From positions 1-33,849 of the forward strand of contig CALXOT010000138.1 in NCBI GenBank assembly GCA_944390085.1: 33,849 bases of DNA, read 5' to 3'. The notes under the pieces were generated by a model, which was given only the letters and a program-made list of their open reading frames with translations, made no database searches and was not told the origin of the DNA. The position numbers and the translations under genes were made by a program. Source of the DNA: an uncultured Succinivibrionaceae bacterium. GTDB taxonomy: Bacteria > Pseudomonadota > Gammaproteobacteria > Enterobacterales > Succinivibrionaceae. Every line of letters starts with the position of its first letter. Within the stretch, counting starts at the first letter, position 1. This document shows positions 1 to 8,347 of this stretch, one piece after another.

Positions 1-35
1 CAGTCTTAACTGTAAAGGTGTTGGAATAAGAAACC

Positions 36-689
36 ATGAAATCGCATGACAGCCGCGAACAAGCTTCATCTGATGCCGAAATCGTCAGGCGCGTGCAGCA
101 TGGTGACGTTCAGGCTTACAACATTCTGGTGCTGCGCTATCAGCATAAAGTCTGTGAGGTGGCCAACAAGTTCGTAAAGAACCCGGCTGATGCAGGCGAT
201 GTGGCGCAGGAAGCTTTCATCAAGGCCTATAAGGCCATCGGAAGCTTTAGGGGTGAAAGCTCCTTTTACACCTGGCTCTACCGCATTGTGGTAAATGCTG
301 CCAAGACTTATCTGGAGTCCAATGCCAGGCACCGCTATGCCGAGGATGTGGATGCCCCAGAGTTTGAGTCCAGGGATACGCAGGGGGTATTGACCTCACA
401 GGACACCCCAGACCGGTTGCTGGAGTCAGAGGAGCTGGAGCAGGTAATTTACCAGGCTTTAGCTGAACTGCCTGATGAACTGAGGCAGGCCATCACCTTA
501 AGAGAAATTGAGGGCATGTCTTATGAAGACATTGCGCTCGTGATGAAAACCCCGATCGGCACAGTCCGGTCCCGTATTTTCAGGGCACGTCAGTTTATCG
601 AGGAACGGATGGCCCGGCTGAGCGACAGTAATGCGCAAGGCGTAGTAAACGCTGGAGAGATGTATGCAGACAAGAAAAACAGACAATGA
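36..689 (+). CDS. rpoE: RNA polymerase sigma factor RpoE (sigma-E, ECF family)
   Basis: Extracytoplasmic-function sigma factor that directs RNA polymerase to envelope-stress promoters. It is 217 aa against 191 in E. coli and alignable over nearly all of it. Sigma region 2 spans about residues 28-100 (LVLRYQHKV, QEAFIKAY, FYTWLYRI). Region 4 spans about 146-188 (LPDELRQAITLRE, GTVRSRIFRAR helix-turn-helix). The last 25-30 residues extend past the E. coli protein. The ATG is preceded by GGAATAAG. Only 35 bases of upstream sequence are in the window, so the autoregulated promoter cannot be judged. Its 3' end overlaps rseA by 26 bases, which suggests coupled synthesis of sigma and anti-sigma. Confidence 0.96.
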   Translation: MKSHDSREQASSDAEIVRRVQHGDVQAYNILVLRYQHKVCEVANKFVKNPADAGDVAQEAFIKAYKAIGSFRGESSFYTWLYRIVVNAAKTYLESNARHRYAEDVDAPEFESRDTQGVLTSQDTPDRLLESEELEQVIYQALAELPDELRQAITLREIEGMSYEDIALVMKTPIGTVRSRIFRARQFIEERMARLSDSNAQGVVNAGEMYADKKNRQ

Positions 690-1281
690 AATTTTAGAAG
701 AAATTTCTGCTGTTTTTGACGGAGAAGGCCTGCCTGAGGGCAAGCTGCCCAAATTCGGACAGGATGCTTCACGACATCTGCAAAACTGGTCAGTAATTGG
801 CAGTGCCCTGCGCCATGAACTGCCGCCTAAAGTCGATTTGTCCTTTGCCGACAAAGTGATGGCTCAGGTGGAGCAGACTAAGATTGACTTAGTTGAACAG
901 CCCGCTGAGCTCAAGCTGCCGGCTACCCGGAAATTCTCGCTGTTAAAGCGTTGCGGTCTCATTGCTTCGCAGCTTGCCGTGGCAGCCTCAGTGGCCGCAG
1001 TGACCGTCATCGGTTGGCAGACTTACAGCGCAGGTTCTGTACCGGCTTTAGATGAGCCTGCAGCCAACGCCGTGATGGGCAGCGCCGGCGGGCTTAGCCT
1101 TGCTAGTTATCAGAATGATAACCGGGAGTTGAAGCTTAATGTCAGCAATATTGCAAGTAAGGATGTCATGCCGGGTAATACCAAGCCTGATGCCGAAACC
1201 TTGCGACAAATGCAGCAAAAGGAAATGGAGCGCATCAATCATTATGTGCGCGGCTATATCCTGCACTCAGCTGCTGAATAA
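664..1281 (+). CDS. rseA: Anti-sigma-E factor RseA
   Basis: Inner-membrane anti-sigma factor that holds RpoE until DegS and RseP cleave it. It is 205 aa (E. coli 216). The N-terminal sigma-binding domain (about 1-75) carries ISAVFDGE near the start, matching the E. coli LSALMDGE motif. A single membrane helix lies at about 97-118, and the periplasmic tail ends in a RINHYVRGYILHS segment similar to the E. coli RseB-binding region. A Val160-Ser161 pair in the tail could be the DegS cut, by analogy with Val148-Ser149 of E. coli; that is inference. ATG 664 has GGAGAG 4 bases upstream and lies inside the end of rpoE. Confidence 0.93.
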   Translation: MQTRKTDNEILEEISAVFDGEGLPEGKLPKFGQDASRHLQNWSVIGSALRHELPPKVDLSFADKVMAQVEQTKIDLVEQPAELKLPATRKFSLLKRCGLIASQLAVAASVAAVTVIGWQTYSAGSVPALDEPAANAVMGSAGGLSLASYQNDNRELKLNVSNIASKDVMPGNTKPDAETLRQMQQKEMERINHYVRGYILHSAAE

Positions 1282-1336
1282 TTGCAGGAAAAGTGCAGCG
1301 CAGGCAGCTTAGCTTCAGATTTGTCCCATTCCCCAG

Positions 1337-1353
1337 GCCGCGCCGGACGCGGC
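1337..1353 (+). terminator. GC-rich hairpin downstream of rseA
   Basis: A perfect 6-bp stem GCCGCG/CGCGGC with a 5-base loop lies 55 bases after the rseA stop and is followed by tctttcc rather than a clean T-run. It may be a weak terminator or RNA-stability hairpin. Seen directly; function inferred. Confidence 0.3.
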
Positions 1354-1597
1354 TCTTTCCTGCAGCAGGCAGGAGTTTTCCGCCATCAGTATCAGCAGTA
1401 TGTTCAGATGGCGTTCTTTTCTTAAGTTCCGTGCAGTTACAGCTTAGCAATTGAGGTTACAATGAAGCCGCGCCATGGTGCAGCAGATCCCTGCGCTCCT
1501 CAGCGTAATGTCCGACGCCTTCAAGTTACTAAGACAGATACAAAGACAGATCTGGAGGCAGTTGAAATGCCGTTACAACTGCAGTTACAGAGACTAA

Positions 1598-1625
1598 GTT
1601 ACAACTGCATTGCATTTTGTATAGT
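1598..1625 (+). promoter_or_regulatory. Possible sigma-70-like promoter for rseB
   Basis: GTTACA (1598-1603), a 16-base spacer and TATAGT (1620-1625). The -35 box falls inside the second copy of the GTTACAACTGCA repeat; the first copy is 26 bases upstream, so the pair could be a regulator site. Consensus match is moderate. Confidence 0.35.
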
Positions 1626-1783
1626 GCAGGGACGGGGTAAGTGACTGCTCAGGCTGTTCTTGCTTGGCGTACTTAGCACGGTTAAGGCAGAGTTTTTGGT
1701 TTATCCAGGATATCAGGCAGGAAGATCAGGTGTTTTTTAAACTGACTAAGCTGACAGGTTTTAAAGCAAGTGTTGAAGGTGCG

Positions 1784-2917
1784 GTGCGCACGGTACTGCG
1801 AGGGCTGCAGGGGCTACTGCTTATAGGCCTTTCCCTTGGGTTAAGTGTGTCTGTAGCCCAGGGCTCTCCAGAGCGAAGCGGGGATTTGTATGTCACAGCC
1901 GAAGCTGGATCAGCACGGGATACTGCTTCCTTTAACCCGGCAGCACATACGGCTCCTGCTACCTTGGGACAGGACAATGCCGTGAGCAGGGATGAAACTC
2001 AGTCACAGTTATCATCGGCCACCACCACCTCCTCCCCATCATCATCTTCTTCTTCTCTATCAGCCTGCCTTGATGAATATGCCAAATTACAGCAGGCTTA
2101 TTTCAATGCCAGGGGACAGCTTACGGTAGTGAGCTCTGATGGCAATTCCATGGAACCCTTCATGCTGCTGCGTTCCATGGCCGGAGGTAATTCCTATTCT
2201 TTCTGGGAGCATCTGAACGGGGAGATCCGCGGTTATGCCCTGCGCAATGGCAAAGGCTTTGATTTCAATCAGGGACAGCGTGCTGTCGATGAGCTCAACT
2301 GGCATCCTACCTTGATCTGGGATCGGCTGCTCGATAAGGACACATCTTTGAAAGATTATGTCTGTGTGTTTACCGGCAGGGCACGCCTTGCCGGCCATAA
2401 AGTGTCACTGCTGCGCCTGGCTCCGCAGGATGGCATGCGTTATGGCTATCTGATAGCTAAGGACGATGAAAGCTCCCTGCCGGTGGAAATAGCGATTTTG
2501 GAACCGCAGGGCGGCATTGCCGGCAGACTGCTGGTGGTGGATACCAAACTGCAGCCAGATCTGGAGTTCCCGATAGATGATGCAACCTTTGACCGCTTTG
2601 AGCAGGCTCCGGTACGTAAGCCTGATAACAGCGCCACTCCCTGGCCGGAGCTGACGCTGCCGCGTGCCTTTGAACTGATCGATGCAGGCTTCGTTCAGGT
2701 GGGGACAGAGCGCCATGATTTTCAGGAATTTTCTGACGGACTGAACAGTTTTAGGGTCTATAAGGCTGCTCGAACTTCAGTGCTGTATCCAGCCCTGAAC
2801 AATGGCACCATCAGTATTTTGCGGAAAAATGCGGCCAACAGCGAATATGCCGTGGTTGGAGAAGTGCCACTGCGGCTTGCTGAACTGGTGCTCTCCAAAA
2901 TAAATGCAGTGCGTTAG
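1784..2917 (+). CDS. rseB: Sigma-E factor regulatory protein RseB (MucB/RseB)
   Basis: Periplasmic protein that binds RseA and blocks its cleavage until lipid or LPS signals release it. From GTG 1784 it is 377 aa (E. coli 318). The start is chosen because it begins directly with a signal peptide (RTVLRGLQG, then LLLIGLSLGLSV, cleavage near VAQG) and has GAAGG 4 bases upstream. The same frame is open back to TTG 1664, which would add 40 residues in front of the signal. The mature protein opens with a roughly 65-residue low-complexity stretch rich in Ser/Thr that ends in a run of serines. A lipoprotein-carrier-like domain follows (YSFWEHLNGEIRGY, RLAGHKVSLLRLAP), then a C-terminal domain with a TVLYPALNNGTISI-like segment. 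The Ser-rich linker is not typical of the family. Confidence 0.88.
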   Translation: MRTVLRGLQGLLLIGLSLGLSVSVAQGSPERSGDLYVTAEAGSARDTASFNPAAHTAPATLGQDNAVSRDETQSQLSSATTTSSPSSSSSSLSACLDEYAKLQQAYFNARGQLTVVSSDGNSMEPFMLLRSMAGGNSYSFWEHLNGEIRGYALRNGKGFDFNQGQRAVDELNWHPTLIWDRLLDKDTSLKDYVCVFTGRARLAGHKVSLLRLAPQDGMRYGYLIAKDDESSLPVEIAILEPQGGIAGRLLVVDTKLQPDLEFPIDDATFDRFEQAPVRKPDNSATPWPELTLPRAFELIDAGFVQVGTERHDFQEFSDGLNSFRVYKAARTSVLYPALNNGTISILRKNAANSEYAVVGEVPLRLAELVLSKINAVR

Positions 2918-2925
2918 GTAGGAAA

Positions 2926-2948
2926 GGCAGATCCTGGCAAGATCTGCC
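2926..2948 (+). terminator. Inverted repeat downstream of rseB
   Basis: GGCAGATC (2926-2933) and GATCTGCC (2941-2948) form a perfect 8-bp stem with a 7-base loop, 8 bases after the rseB stop. There is no T-run, so a factor-dependent terminator or 3'-end stabilising hairpin is more likely than an intrinsic terminator. Confidence 0.4.
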
Positions 2949-3426
2949 AAGGCATGGTAAGGCATTGATAGTGCCTGGCATTGCCAGTCAGTCTGGGATT
3001 TTGCCTGTTGCACTAGACACAAAACAGGAGCTACCAGGGATCAGAAAGATGGCAGCTTGCCTGTACTAGAGGCAGTTCTGGTTACTATTCCTGCAGGTAC
3101 CAGGGGCAGCCCTGACTACTTATACATACAGCACATACAACCTTGGGAGCCCGTCCAGGATCTCGTTACAGATCCTGCCCCGGAGGTTGCCGCCAGGAAC
3201 AGGTTGCAGCCGTATCTTTTCGGGCTGCGGATTTATTTGGGCTGATCTCTTTCAGATATAGGGCTAAATTGCTAAAATTCACAGCTCAAAACGAAGATAG
3301 AATCAGGCTGATTTTTCAGCGTAAAACGGGATTGACCAGCAAGCGGCAAGTAAGGCTTAGCTGAGGCCTTACAGCCTTATCACGGTAATTGATACAGCTG
3401 CTGCGCAGGTATTTTCAGGGAACCAT
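2949..3426. other. Intergenic region upstream of lepA (about 480 bp)
   Basis: No rseC-like gene and no convincing coding frame; the 60-73-codon frames here lack recognisable sequence. Two hairpins are visible: GCAGCC/GGCTGC at 3206-3228, followed by a T-rich gattta stretch, and GTAAGGC/GCCTTAC at 3350-3372, about 55 bases before lepA. A weak promoter-like pair is TTTCAG (3250) and TAAAAT (3273-3278) with 17 bases between. Confidence 0.55.
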
Positions 3427-5238
3427 ATGTCCGAGGCAATTTCTCAGAGCTTAATCAGAAACTTTTCCATCATCGCCCACATTGATCACGGCAAGTCCAC
3501 CTTATCAGATCGCTTTATCCAAGAGTGCGGCGGTCTGTCTGAGCGCGAAATGCAGGCGCAGGTGCTCGATTCCATGGATATTGAGCGTGAGCGCGGCATT
3601 ACCATCAAGGCACAGGCAGTGACCTTGCGCTATAAGGCACAGGACGGTAAGACCTATGAGCTCAACTTCATTGATACCCCGGGACATGTGGACTTTGCCT
3701 ATGAGGTGTCACGTTCTCTCTTTGCCTGTGAGGGAGCCCTGCTGGTAGTGGATGCCGGACAGGGAGTGGAGGCTCAGACCCTGGCCAATTGTTATCAGGC
3801 CATTGATCTGAACCTGGAGGTGATCCCGGTCTTGAACAAGATTGATCTGCCGGCAGCTGATCCGGATCGGGTGATCGACGAGATTGAGGATATTATCGGC
3901 ATTGAGGCCCATGATGCCTGCCGTTGCAGTGCCAAGACCGGACTTGGTGTCACCGAGGTGTTGGAGCGCCTGGTAGCTCAGGTGCCGCCGCCTAAGGGTG
4001 ATCCGGAAGCTCCGCTGCAGGCTCTCATCATCGACTCTTACTTTGACGATTACATGGGCGTGGTGTCCCTGGTGCGGGTTAAGAATGGCACCATCCGCAA
4101 GGGCGACAAGATTAAGGTGATGTCCACTGGTCAGAGCTGGGAGGTGGAGCGTCTGGGTGTCTCTACCCCCAAACGGGTGGATGTGCCGGTATTAAACTGC
4201 GGCGAAGTGGGCTGGGTGGTTTGCGGTATGAAGACCATCCATGGCGCCCCGGTGGGCGATACCATCACCAATGCCAAAAATGGTGCTGCAGAGGCCTTGC
4301 CTGGTTTCCATAAGGCCAAGCCCCAGGTTTATGCCGGCATGTTCCCGGTGGATACCGATGACTACAATGCCTTCAGGGATGCTTTGGACAAGCTGTCCTT
4401 AAATGACGCCTCGCTGTTCTTTGAGCCTGAAAACTCCAAGGCTTTGGGCTTTGGCTTTCGTTGCGGCTTCCTGGGTATGCTGCACATGGAGATCATTCAG
4501 GAGCGGTTGGAGCGTGAGTATAACTTAAATCTGATCACCACAGCTCCGACTGTGATTTATGAGGTGCAGTTGACTTCAGGGGAAGTCATGCATATTGACA
4601 GTCCGGCAGCGCTGCCGCCTGTCAGCAATATTGCCCAGATCAGGGAACCGATTGCCGAGTGCCGCATGCTGATGCCATCAGCTTATGTGGGACCGGTGAT
4701 GAAATTGTGCCAGGAAAAACGCGGGGTGCAGGTTGGCATGGTTTATCATGGGGAACAGGTGGCGCTGACCTATGAACTGCCGATGTCTGAGGTGGTGCTG
4801 GATTTCTTTGATCGCCTGAAATCGGTGTCACGCGGCTATGCCTCCCTTGACTATGGCTTCAAGCGCTTTGAACGCGGTGATCTGGTGCGTGTGGATATTT
4901 TGATTGCAGGTGAGCGTGTGGATGCGCTGGCCCTGATTGTGCACCGTGACGAGGCGCAGTCCAAGGGACGTGCGCTGGTGGAAAAGATGCGTGAGCTTAT
5001 TCCGCGGCAGATGTTTGATATTGCCATTCAGGCCGCCATCGGGGCACAGATCATCGCCCGCTGCACGGTGAAGGCTCTGCGTAAGGATGTGCTGGCCAAG
5101 TGTTACGGCGGTGACATCACCCGTAAGCGCAAGCTGTTGGAAAAGCAGAAGGCCGGCAAGAAGCGCATGAAGCAATTGGGGCGCGTGGAAGTGCCGCAAG
5201 AGGCTTTCCTGGCGATTTTAAAGGTCGGCAAGGATTAA
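3427..5238 (+). CDS. lepA: Elongation factor 4 (LepA), back-translocating GTPase
   Basis: Ribosome-associated translational GTPase of 603 aa (E. coli 599). GTPase motifs appear in order: AHIDHGKST (17-25), [25 protein letters not shown] and SAKTG. EF-G-like domains follow, then the LepA-specific C-terminus with [22 protein letters not shown] 3427 has AGGGA 5-9 bases upstream and the E. coli protein starts at the same point. It lies 41 bases before lepB, the usual lepA-lepB operon. Confidence 0.98.
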   Translation: MSEAISQSLIRNFSIIAHIDHGKSTLSDRFIQECGGLSEREMQAQVLDSMDIERERGITIKAQAVTLRYKAQDGKTYELNFIDTPGHVDFAYEVSRSLFACEGALLVVDAGQGVEAQTLANCYQAIDLNLEVIPVLNKIDLPAADPDRVIDEIEDIIGIEAHDACRCSAKTGLGVTEVLERLVAQVPPPKGDPEAPLQALIIDSYFDDYMGVVSLVRVKNGTIRKGDKIKVMSTGQSWEVERLGVSTPKRVDVPVLNCGEVGWVVCGMKTIHGAPVGDTITNAKNGAAEALPGFHKAKPQVYAGMFPVDTDDYNAFRDALDKLSLNDASLFFEPENSKALGFGFRCGFLGMLHMEIIQERLEREYNLNLITTAPTVIYEVQLTSGEVMHIDSPAALPPVSNIAQIREPIAECRMLMPSAYVGPVMKLCQEKRGVQVGMVYHGEQVALTYELPMSEVVLDFFDRLKSVSRGYASLDYGFKRFERGDLVRVDILIAGERVDALALIVHRDEAQSKGRALVEKMRELIPRQMFDIAIQAAIGAQIIARCTVKALRKDVLAKCYGGDITRKRKLLEKQKAGKKRMKQLGRVEVPQEAFLAILKVGKD

Positions 5239-5279
5239 GGCTGGCACAGGATATCAAAGGACTTTTATAGAGATTTTAT

Positions 5280-6197
5280 ATGAATACCTTTTCCCTGATC
5301 TTAGTGATAGCGACCATTGTGACCGCTCTTTGCTTTGTCTATGACTGGCGTTACCGCCGTCCGGCACGGCTACGCTATTGTGAACGTATGGCACAGGCCG
5401 ATCCCACTTTTAATAAGAAAAAGCGCAAGGCTCTGCTGGAACCTACCGGCCTGATTGGCCAGCTGGCCAGCCTCTTTCCAATCATCCTGATAGTGTTCCT
5501 GTTCAGATCATTTATCATCGAGCCTTTCCGCATCCCGTCAGGATCGATGATGCCTACCTTGCTGTCAGGAGACTTTATTGCGGTGACCAAATGGTCTTAT
5601 GGCATTAAGAACCCGCTGACCAATGCCACCTGGATCCGCACCGATGAGCCGCAGCGCGGGGACGTCATTGTGTTTAAGTATCCTGAGGACACTAAGGTCG
5701 ATTACATCAAGCGGGTGGTGGGACTGCCCGGCGATGAGATCACCTACCGCAACAAGCAGATTTATATCAGGAGAGCCTGCACTGCAGGGCAGGAATGTGA
5801 AAGCCCGCTGCCGGTGGAAATGATCCCTACCGGGGAGTATATGGCACAGGGGCTTGGTTATACCGAGCGTTATCTGGTGTTTAAGGAAAAGCTTGGCCAT
5901 ACTGAGCATGAAACCATGGTAAATCCCCGGGCTCCGGAGTTCCTGGCGCATTATTACCGTCAGGAAGGCGGTTTCCTTGGAACCTGGACCGTGCCTGAGG
6001 ACTGCTACTTTGTGATGGGCGATAATCGCGATAACAGCCGGGACAGCCGTTTCTGGGGCTTTGTACCGCGTGATTACATCATCGGCAAGACTGTCGGGAT
6101 CTGGTTGTCCCTGGAATTTGACAATGACGGTTCAGGCCTGCTGCCGTCCTGGCTGCCCTCAGGCATCCGCTTTGAGCGCATGGGAGGAATCGATTAA
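5280..6197 (+). CDS. lepB: Signal peptidase I (leader peptidase)
   Basis: Inner-membrane serine protease that removes signal peptides from exported proteins. It is 305 aa (E. coli 324). Two N-terminal membrane helices (about 4-21 and 64-80) are separated by a basic cytoplasmic loop. The Ser/Lys dyad is visible as Ser89 in IPSGSMMPTLLSGDF and Lys144 in DYIKRVVGLPGDE, one position from the E. coli residues. The family box MGDNRDNSRDSRFWGFV is near residue 250. It shares a TAATG junction with rnc, with GGGAGGA upstream, so the two are translationally coupled. Confidence 0.97.
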   Translation: MNTFSLILVIATIVTALCFVYDWRYRRPARLRYCERMAQADPTFNKKKRKALLEPTGLIGQLASLFPIILIVFLFRSFIIEPFRIPSGSMMPTLLSGDFIAVTKWSYGIKNPLTNATWIRTDEPQRGDVIVFKYPEDTKVDYIKRVVGLPGDEITYRNKQIYIRRACTAGQECESPLPVEMIPTGEYMAQGLGYTERYLVFKEKLGHTEHETMVNPRAPEFLAHYYRQEGGFLGTWTVPEDCYFVMGDNRDNSRDSRFWGFVPRDYIIGKTVGIWLSLEFDNDGSGLLPSWLPSGIRFERMGGID

Positions 6198-6904
6198 TGT
6201 TTAAAATTGATGCGGCCCGGGAGCAGAGCCTGGAGAGCCTGGAAAAAGCCATTGGCTATGGCTTTCAGAATATTGCCTATTTGGATCGGGCCTTAACTCA
6301 CCGCAGCTTTGGCGCCGAGCATAATGAGCGTCTGGAGTTTTTAGGCGATTCTATCCTCGGCATGATCATCGCAAAGCGCCTTTTTGATAAATTCCCCAAT
6401 TGCCCGGAGGGTGATCTGACGCGCATGCGCTCTTCCTTAGTGCGGGAGACAACACTGGCCGAAATAGCCCGCAGCTTTCAGTTGGGCGACAAGCTGCGCC
6501 TGGGGGCCGGGGAGCTCAAGTCCGGCGGGGCGCGGCGTGACTCCTTGCTGGCCGATGCAGTGGAATCCATCATCGGGGCCATGTTTCTGGATACCCGTCA
6601 GGATTATGCCCTGGTCTGTCAGGTGGTGCTTTCTTGGTTTGAGGAGAGGGTGAACACCATCAAGCCTGATATCAATCAAAAGGATCCCAAGTCACAGCTG
6701 CAGGAGATGCTGCAGGGACAGCATAGGCCGCTGCCGGTGTATACGGTGGATAAGATCAGCGGTGCTGATAACAATCAGACCTTTTTCGTCACCGCCCGGG
6801 TTTCCGGTATTTCCACTGAATTTAAGGGATCGGGTACTTCGCGACGCCGGGCTGAACAGGCTGCAGCTGAGCAGGCACTGCACTATCTGATGCAAAAGGA
6901 TTAA
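6197..6904 (+). CDS. rnc: Ribonuclease III
   Basis: Double-strand-specific endoribonuclease for rRNA and mRNA processing, 235 aa (E. coli 226). The catalytic signature ERLEFLGDS is at 44-52 and DAVESIIGAMFLD at 120-132, supplying the acidic residues Glu44, Glu47, Asp51, Asp120 and Glu123. A C-terminal double-stranded-RNA-binding domain follows, ending in GTSRRRAEQAAAEQAL. The start overlaps the lepB stop by one base. In E. coli rnc is followed at once by era; here an A+T-rich island of about 1.6 kb lies between them. Confidence 0.97.
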   Translation: MFKIDAAREQSLESLEKAIGYGFQNIAYLDRALTHRSFGAEHNERLEFLGDSILGMIIAKRLFDKFPNCPEGDLTRMRSSLVRETTLAEIARSFQLGDKLRLGAGELKSGGARRDSLLADAVESIIGAMFLDTRQDYALVCQVVLSWFEERVNTIKPDINQKDPKSQLQEMLQGQHRPLPVYTVDKISGADNNQTFFVTARVSGISTEFKGSGTSRRRAEQAAAEQALHYLMQKD

Positions 6905-6916
6905 TTTATATTGCAT

Positions 6917-6946
6917 TTGATGCTAATGTGGCGTGTAGGCTATATC
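6917..6946 (+). promoter_or_regulatory. Possible promoter for the Fic gene
   Basis: TTGATG (6917-6922), an 18-base spacer and TATATC (6941-6946), in the 85-base gap between rnc and the Fic start. Moderate match to a sigma-70 promoter; no terminator is visible after rnc, so readthrough is also possible. Confidence 0.35.
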
Positions 6947-6989
6947 TTTTAGAGCATCCTTTTTGCACGTCCTGTCGGGGGTAGTAAAA

Positions 6990-8108
6990 ATGCCGGTAAA
7001 ATATCAGAGTCATGGATTTCCGCCTAAGAAATTAGATTTTCAAAGGCTGTTACCCTATATCATAAATGCCCACAGGGCGGTAGCCAGATTCGACGGACTT
7101 TTGGCAGCAATCCCTAATGCTGATATTTTATTAGCCCCCCTGATGAAAAAAGAGGCGGTACTGTCGTCTAAAATTGAAGGCACACAGGCTTCTATTAGCG
7201 ATGTTCTGGAATATGAAGCGGGAAATGTCATAAAAAACGAGTCTGTCAGGCAGGATATTCAGGAGATTATTAATTATCGGCTGGCGATGCAAAGGGCGGA
7301 GGAATTATTAGCAGAACTGCCGCTTTCTCTCAGACTGGTCAAAGGTATTCATCAGGTTCTTATGTCTGGTGTCCGTGGTGGCAATAAGTGTCCGGGTGAA
7401 TTTAGGAAAGTACCTAATTGGATTGGATCTCCGGGCAGCAGTATCGACAATGCCACTTTTATCCCAATTTCTGCCGATAAACTTCCAGATGGCCTGAAAG
7501 ACTGGGAGCAGTTTATTAATGACAATGAGTTTAGTGAGTCAAAAAGTCCACTGGTGCAGATAGCTCTGGTTCACGCTGAATTTGAGGCTTTACATCCATT
7601 TTTAGATGGCAATGGCAGAGTTGGCCGTATTCTGATTCCTATTTTATTGTGGCAGAAAGGGCTTATTTCAAGACCGTCGTTTTATATAAGTGCTGCTTTT
7701 GAGCGCAAACGCTCTGAGTATTATGAAAGATTATTAAAAGTATCTGAAAAAAGTGAATGGGAAGAGTGGTGTATCTTCTTTCTTAATTGCATCAAGGAAG
7801 AAGGAGAGATCAATGTCGCTAAATCACAACAGATACTGGCATTGTACGATGATTTAAAGTTAAAAATAGCGGAGCTGACAAAATCGCATTTTTCTATATT
7901 TGTACTGGATGCCTTATTCAGTTTATGCATTTTCAACACTTCTCAGGTCGCAGAAGCAGCAAAAGTTCCGTACTACAGTGTCAGCAGAATTTTAAAGGTT
8001 CTTTGTGATAATGGAATTATTGCGGTGAACAGCAAGGGGCACGGAAGAATATCCACTCAGTATGTTTTTACTGAGTTACGTAATATTATCGAAGACATGG
8101 ATTCTTAG
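6990..8108 (+). CDS. Fic family protein (class II, putative adenylyltransferase with winged-helix tail)
   Basis: Fic proteins usually transfer AMP from ATP to target hydroxyls. The core motif HPFLDGNGRVGR (202-213) has the catalytic His202 and the nucleotide-binding Asn/Gly/Arg residues. An N-terminal Fic_N domain carries the inhibitory motif SSKIEG (59-64), of the (S/T)xxxE(G/N) type, on the helix before the core, which makes it class II, self-inhibited. Residues about 305-365 look like a winged helix (FNTSQVAEAAKVPYYSVSRILKVL). The length of 372 aa fits class II proteins such as that of Shewanella. ATG 6990 is chosen because GGGGG lies 8 bases upstream; TTG 6963 would add nine residues. The gene is visibly A+T-richer than its neighbours, which suggests import. 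The target is unknown. Confidence 0.92.
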   Translation: MPVKYQSHGFPPKKLDFQRLLPYIINAHRAVARFDGLLAAIPNADILLAPLMKKEAVLSSKIEGTQASISDVLEYEAGNVIKNESVRQDIQEIINYRLAMQRAEELLAELPLSLRLVKGIHQVLMSGVRGGNKCPGEFRKVPNWIGSPGSSIDNATFIPISADKLPDGLKDWEQFINDNEFSESKSPLVQIALVHAEFEALHPFLDGNGRVGRILIPILLWQKGLISRPSFYISAAFERKRSEYYERLLKVSEKSEWEEWCIFFLNCIKEEGEINVAKSQQILALYDDLKLKIAELTKSHFSIFVLDALFSLCIFNTSQVAEAAKVPYYSVSRILKVLCDNGIIAVNSKGHGRISTQYVFTELRNIIEDMDS

Positions 8109-8132
8109 AATGTTCATCCTAAAGTTGAGCTT

Positions 8133-8254
8133 TAACAAAGAGCTTTGATGTACATAAAAGTGTAACAAAGAGCTTTGATAGAGATAAAAGTAAGTTTGTG
8201 AGACAAAAATGACCGGCAAATGATTTTGTGAGACAAATATGTCCTCTAAATGTC
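8133..8254. repeat. Four-unit array with 30-bp period downstream of the Fic gene
   Basis: Units 1 and 2 (8133-8162, 8163-8192) share TAACAAAGAGCTTTGAT and then ATAAAAGT. Units 3 and 4 (8195-8224, 8225-8254) share TTTGTGAGACAAA. All four contain TTTG followed 6-7 bases later by an A-rich run, so they look like diverged copies of one element spaced 30 bases (2 bases extra between units 2 and 3). The first pair holds a CAAAG-AG-CTTTG palindrome. Regularly spaced terminal repeats are typical of some transposon ends, and regulator arrays look similar. No transposase is present. Confidence 0.75.
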
Positions 8255-8347
8255 TTTCAGGACTAGGCGATACCGTAAGTGAGATATGGAAATAAAAACT
8301 TTTGTAATTCACTTGGAGCGCGAAACGGCACGCCGGGCTGAGATCTG

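Larger units (their letters stand above)
1282..1783. other. Intergenic region between rseA and rseB (about 500 bp)
   Basis: No convincing gene. A 60-codon open frame at 1462-1644 has no recognisable sequence and no good ribosome site. Visible content is the hairpin at 1337-1353, a pair of 12-bp direct repeats GTTACAACTGCA (1572-1583 and 1598-1609) and a possible promoter at 1598-1625. E. coli has rseA and rseB almost contiguous, so this gap is unusual. Confidence 0.6.

Noticed and set aside
1462-1644. 60-codon frame between rseA and rseB
   Set aside because: No ribosome site, no recognisable sequence, and it spans the direct repeats and promoter-like boxes.
3057-3364. Short overlapping frames before lepA, considered as rseC
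   Set aside because: No membrane helices or cysteine pattern of RseC and no good start signals.
8133-8254. Possible CRISPR array
   Set aside because: The 30-bp units follow each other directly with no unique spacers, and no cas genes are nearby.
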